DNA of 8,636 nucleotides from Actinomycetota bacterium (GTDB lineage: Bacteria; Actinomycetota; Actinomycetes; Actinomycetales; Microbacteriaceae): contig WLDR01000058.1 in assembly GCA_009704705.1 (NCBI GenBank), positions 1-8,636 on the forward strand, given 5' to 3'. The notes below the pieces were generated by a model. The model saw nothing but the letters and a program-made list of their open reading frames with translations, was not told the origin of the DNA and ran no database searches. The position numbers were made by a program, and so were the translations under genes. Below are positions 6,790-8,636 of the stretch, in pieces; positions within the stretch are counted from its first letter, which is position 1, and every line of letters begins with the position of its first letter.

Positions 6790-6822
6790 CGAAAGGGTCG
6801 TCCCGGTGGGGCGGCCCTTTCG
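6790..6822 (+). terminator. Hairpin after the dioxygenase-like gene
   Basis: CGAAAGGGTCGTCCC (6790-6804) and GGGGCGGCCCTTTCG (6808-6822) form a 15-bp stem with two G.U pairs and a 3-nt loop. No T-tract follows; a TAGGCT promoter box begins 2 nt later. It lies 28 nt after the stop at 6761. Confidence 0.65.
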
Positions 6823-6824
6823 CA

Positions 6825-6830
6825 TAGGCT
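6825..6830 (+). promoter_or_regulatory. Leaderless -10 box for the small membrane protein
   Basis: TAGGCT is followed by CGACGC and the ATG at 6837, a 6-nt spacing like that of the other leaderless genes here. The box abuts the preceding hairpin. Confidence 0.45.
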
Positions 6831-6836
6831 CGACGC

Positions 6837-7235
6837 ATGACCGAACGCGAACTTCTCGAGCTCTGGGGCAAGGCCCGCCTGCACATCGTCTTGTCGCAAA
6901 TCGCTCCGACCGCATTGCTCATCACAACCGCAATCGCGATGGGCCTCGGCCTCGGGCGCGCAGACATGCTCGTGCGAATCGCTGTGTTGGGCATCCTGCT
7001 CGCATCGGGTGTTCTCGGCGCGTTGGTTCAGTATTCCGCGGCGACTCAGTCGCTGGCGATTGCGAAGGACCTCGGCGGAATCAAAAACGCGTCGGCCACG
7101 TCGCGCCATGTCGTTGCATTCGCCGTGTGGATGAACGTGGTGCGCTTTGTCACGCCCGTCATCTTTATCGTGATTTTCGTTTTGCTGGCGGCAGCGCTTC
7201 TCGGCGGGCCCATCGGCGGCCCCGGTCGCCACTAA
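6837..7235 (+). CDS. Small integral membrane protein of unknown function
   Basis: The family is not recognised. The 132-residue protein begins with a charged amphipathic stretch (MTERELLELWGKARLH) and then shows three hydrophobic segments, at about 17-38, 44-66 and 92-123. The third is long enough to bend or form a re-entrant hairpin. The loop at about 67-91 (ATQSLAIAKDLGG, then IKNASATSRH) is polar, and the tail is Gly/Pro-rich (GGPIGGPGRH). No catalytic motif or cysteine is present. The ATG at 6837 follows a TAGGCT box by 6 nt with no Shine-Dalgarno. Its stop lies 4 nt from that of the convergent hisN, leaving no room for a terminator. Codon use and GC match its neighbours, so it appears native and expressed. 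Confidence 0.75.
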   Translation: MTERELLELWGKARLHIVLSQIAPTALLITTAIAMGLGLGRADMLVRIAVLGILLASGVLGALVQYSAATQSLAIAKDLGGIKNASATSRHVVAFAVWMNVVRFVTPVIFIVIFVLLAAALLGGPIGGPGRH

Positions 7236-7239
7236 TCTT

Positions 7240-8136
7240 CTAGGTCAGCTCAGCGCGCACGGCATCGTGCAAGTGGCCGTTCGTGGCAAGTGCACTGCCG
7301 TGCCAACAGTCGGCGTGACCGTCGATTGATGTGAACATTCCTCCGGCTTCGCGCACAATCGGCATCAGCGCAGCCATGTCATAGGGCTTGAGATCGAACT
7401 CTCCGGCCACGTCAACCACTCCCTCGGCGACGAGCATGTACGACCACATGTCGCCATAAGCGCGCGTGCGCCATACTTTGCGGCTGAGCCCAACGAGCTT
7501 GTCGAGGTACCCGGCCTGATCCCACTGCTGAAGGGAGTTGTAGCTGATGCTCGCATCGGCGAGGTTCGCGACGGACGACACCGCGAGGCGACGCGGCTCG
7601 GCCACGGCATGCATCGGTGTCACGAGTCGCCCGTCGAGTTCATCCGGTACCGGGATGTTCGACAGCGGGTCATTCGACTCATCAACCCACGCGCCGTTGC
7701 CCAGTGCAGCCCACCACCGCTTGCCCAGCGCGGGTGCGCTCACGACACCGACCACAGGGTCGCCGTCAATCGCAAGCGCAATGAGCGTGGCCCATACGGG
7801 CACGCCCCGCAAAAAGTTCGAGGTGCCATCAATCGGGTCGATGATCCATTGGCGATGCGGATGCTCGCCGTCACCGGTTTCGTGGTCCGCCACGCGTCCT
7901 GGCTGCTCGCCGAATTCCTCGCCGAGCATGAAGTCGTCACCACGCTCGGCGGCCAAGATGTCGATGATGGCGCGTTCAATTGCGCGGTCGGCGTCGGTGA
8001 CGGGTGTCTTGTCGGGCTTCGTGGAGACCTCAAGGTCAAGAGACAGGTAACGCTCTCGACTGATCGCGTCGGCGGCGTCGGCAAGGTGCAACGCCAATTG
8101 CAGGTCTTCGTCGAGTGTGAAGTGAGTTCTGGTCAC
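7240..8136 (-). CDS. hisN: Histidinol-phosphatase, inositol-monophosphatase superfamily (HisN type)
   Basis: This 298-residue Mg-dependent phosphatase shows the full IMPase metal site: PVTDAD (45-50), Glu73 in GEEFG, Asp100 and Asp103 in WIIDPIDGTSNF, and Asp253 in PYDMAAL. Segments RTRAYGDMWSYMLVAEG (223-239) and HGSALATNG (279-287) resemble actinobacterial HisN, which removes phosphate from L-histidinol phosphate in histidine synthesis. A linker at about 78-95 (PGRVADHETGDGEHPH) before the DPIDGT motif is longer than in compact homologues. The GTG at 8136 is preferred because TAGGGT lies 6 nt upstream (leaderless) and family members begin with a similar short helix. No other his gene is in the window, as is common for HisN. 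Inositol-1-phosphatase or another IMPase activity is the alternative; the superfamily is near certain. Confidence 0.85.
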   Translation of the reverse strand: MTRTHFTLDEDLQLALHLADAADAISRERYLSLDLEVSTKPDKTPVTDADRAIERAIIDILAAERGDDFMLGEEFGEQPGRVADHETGDGEHPHRQWIIDPIDGTSNFLRGVPVWATLIALAIDGDPVVGVVSAPALGKRWWAALGNGAWVDESNDPLSNIPVPDELDGRLVTPMHAVAEPRRLAVSSVANLADASISYNSLQQWDQAGYLDKLVGLSRKVWRTRAYGDMWSYMLVAEGVVDVAGEFDLKPYDMAALMPIVREAGGMFTSIDGHADCWHGSALATNGHLHDAVRAELT

Positions 8137-8142
8137 GCTCTC

Positions 8143-8148
8143 ACCCTA
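8143..8148 (-). promoter_or_regulatory. Leaderless -10 box for hisN
   Basis: On the - strand TAGGGT is followed by GAGAGC and GTG (8136-8134), again a TANNNT box 6 nt before the start. Two ACGCGT palindromes (8148-8153 and 8161-8166), 13 nt apart centre to centre, lie just upstream and overlap the box by one base. Confidence 0.45.
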
Positions 8149-8190
8149 CGCGTGAGGGCGACGCGTTTGATTCTTGACAGTCACGTGAAT

Positions 8191-8636
8191 CTAGCGAGCA
8201 GCTCTGAGCAGATAGGGCATGCCAGACATCGCAAGAACTCCGGGCCGCGTGCGCGGTGCTCGAGTGAGCTCGCGCTTGAGCAGGACCTTGACGTCAGCGA
8301 GGAACCCGAGCTCAGGCCACTCGTCCCACATGTCCTGCAGCAGACCGGGGTCGACTCTTCCCAACCCGAAACCCATGACATCTGCACTCGCGCCCAACGC
8401 AACGATCTGCGCGTCAGCACTGGATTGCGCAGGCAGTCTCGGTTGGAAGTGCGAGATGACCGCAGAACGTGCCACCTGAACGTCTGCGCTGGAGGCACCG
8501 ACGTGGCTCAGCATGGAGAGCGCCTCGGTTGCACTATCCGCTGTGAAACAGTTGCCCCCAGTAGACGGATGCACGAGGCCGTCGTCATGAGCGAGCGCGG
8601 CTACCGCGGTAGCCGTTTGGTTCGCTCGGCCAAAGA
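8191..8636 (-). CDS. C-terminal part of a possible HD-domain protein, 5' end outside the window
   Basis: The frame is open from the window edge (8636) to TAG at 8191, giving about 147 residues without the start. The GTG at 8574 is not a credible start because coding continues upstream without a stop (FGRANQTATAVAALAHDDGL). Features resembling HD-type phosphohydrolase or cyanamide-hydratase-like proteins are an Ala-rich helix ending in AHDDGL, a second helix with ISHFQP, and ADAQIVALGASADVMGFGLGRVDPGLLQDM, like the A-x-L-x-x-G-x-x-x-D-x-x-G helix of that fold. These are followed by WPELGFLADVKVLLKREL. The diagnostic N-terminal histidines would be off the window, so the assignment is tentative. 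It lies 54 nt upstream of hisN on the same strand, but hisN has its own promoter box. Confidence 0.55.
   Translation of the reverse strand, partial: FGRANQTATAVAALAHDDGLVHPSTGGNCFTADSATEALSMLSHVGASSADVQVARSAVISHFQPRLPAQSSADAQIVALGASADVMGFGLGRVDPGLLQDMWDEWPELGFLADVKVLLKRELTRAPRTRPGVLAMSGMPYLLRAAR

Noticed and set aside
7547..8050. Ser/Pro-rich open + strand frame opposite hisN
   Set aside because: It is antisense to a phosphatase with all catalytic motifs intact, and no start signal is present.

Overview
The window is a GC-rich, gene-dense stretch of bacterial chromosome that reads as core genome of an actinobacterium, most likely a member of the Micrococcales near Microbacteriaceae. That placement rests on family resemblance only: a 7Fe-type FdxA next to an actinobacterial-type succinyldiaminopimelate aminotransferase, a type II citrate synthase, an inositol-monophosphatase-type HisN, a tmRNA tag ending in ALAA, GTG starts, and several leaderless promoters (a TANNNT box 6-7 nt before the start codon). 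No mobile element, CRISPR array, rRNA or tRNA gene was seen.

Left part (1-3361, all + strand): fdxA (ferredoxin) carrying two damaging substitutions, then dapC 6 nt later in the same frame (lysine/diaminopimelate synthesis), gltA (citrate synthase) behind its own leaderless promoter, a hairpin, and smpB behind a strong Shine-Dalgarno sequence.

Middle (3368-4489): a glutathione-peroxidase-family gene on the - strand, converging on smpB with a 6-nt gap, then the tmRNA gene ssrA on the + strand and a strong, probably bidirectional hairpin. SmpB and tmRNA together form the trans-translation ribosome rescue system; the peroxidase gene sits between them.

Right part (4499-8636): two tandem - strand paralogues encode small secreted proteins with an LPNTG sortase signal, colinear without gaps over 145 residues and then unrelated. 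A + strand gene follows for a predicted Fe(II)/2-oxoglutarate-dioxygenase-like protein of unknown substrate, then a small three-helix membrane protein. The latter converges, 4 nt apart, on a - strand histidinol-phosphatase-like gene (hisN). The window ends inside a - strand gene with possible HD-domain features.

No clearly new multi-gene system is visible. The most unusual observations are the broken fdxA, whose stop codon also creates a near-perfect ribosome binding site for restarting at the next ATG, and the duplicated LPNTG proteins, whose extracellular parts are about 75% identical while their membrane anchors are unrelated.
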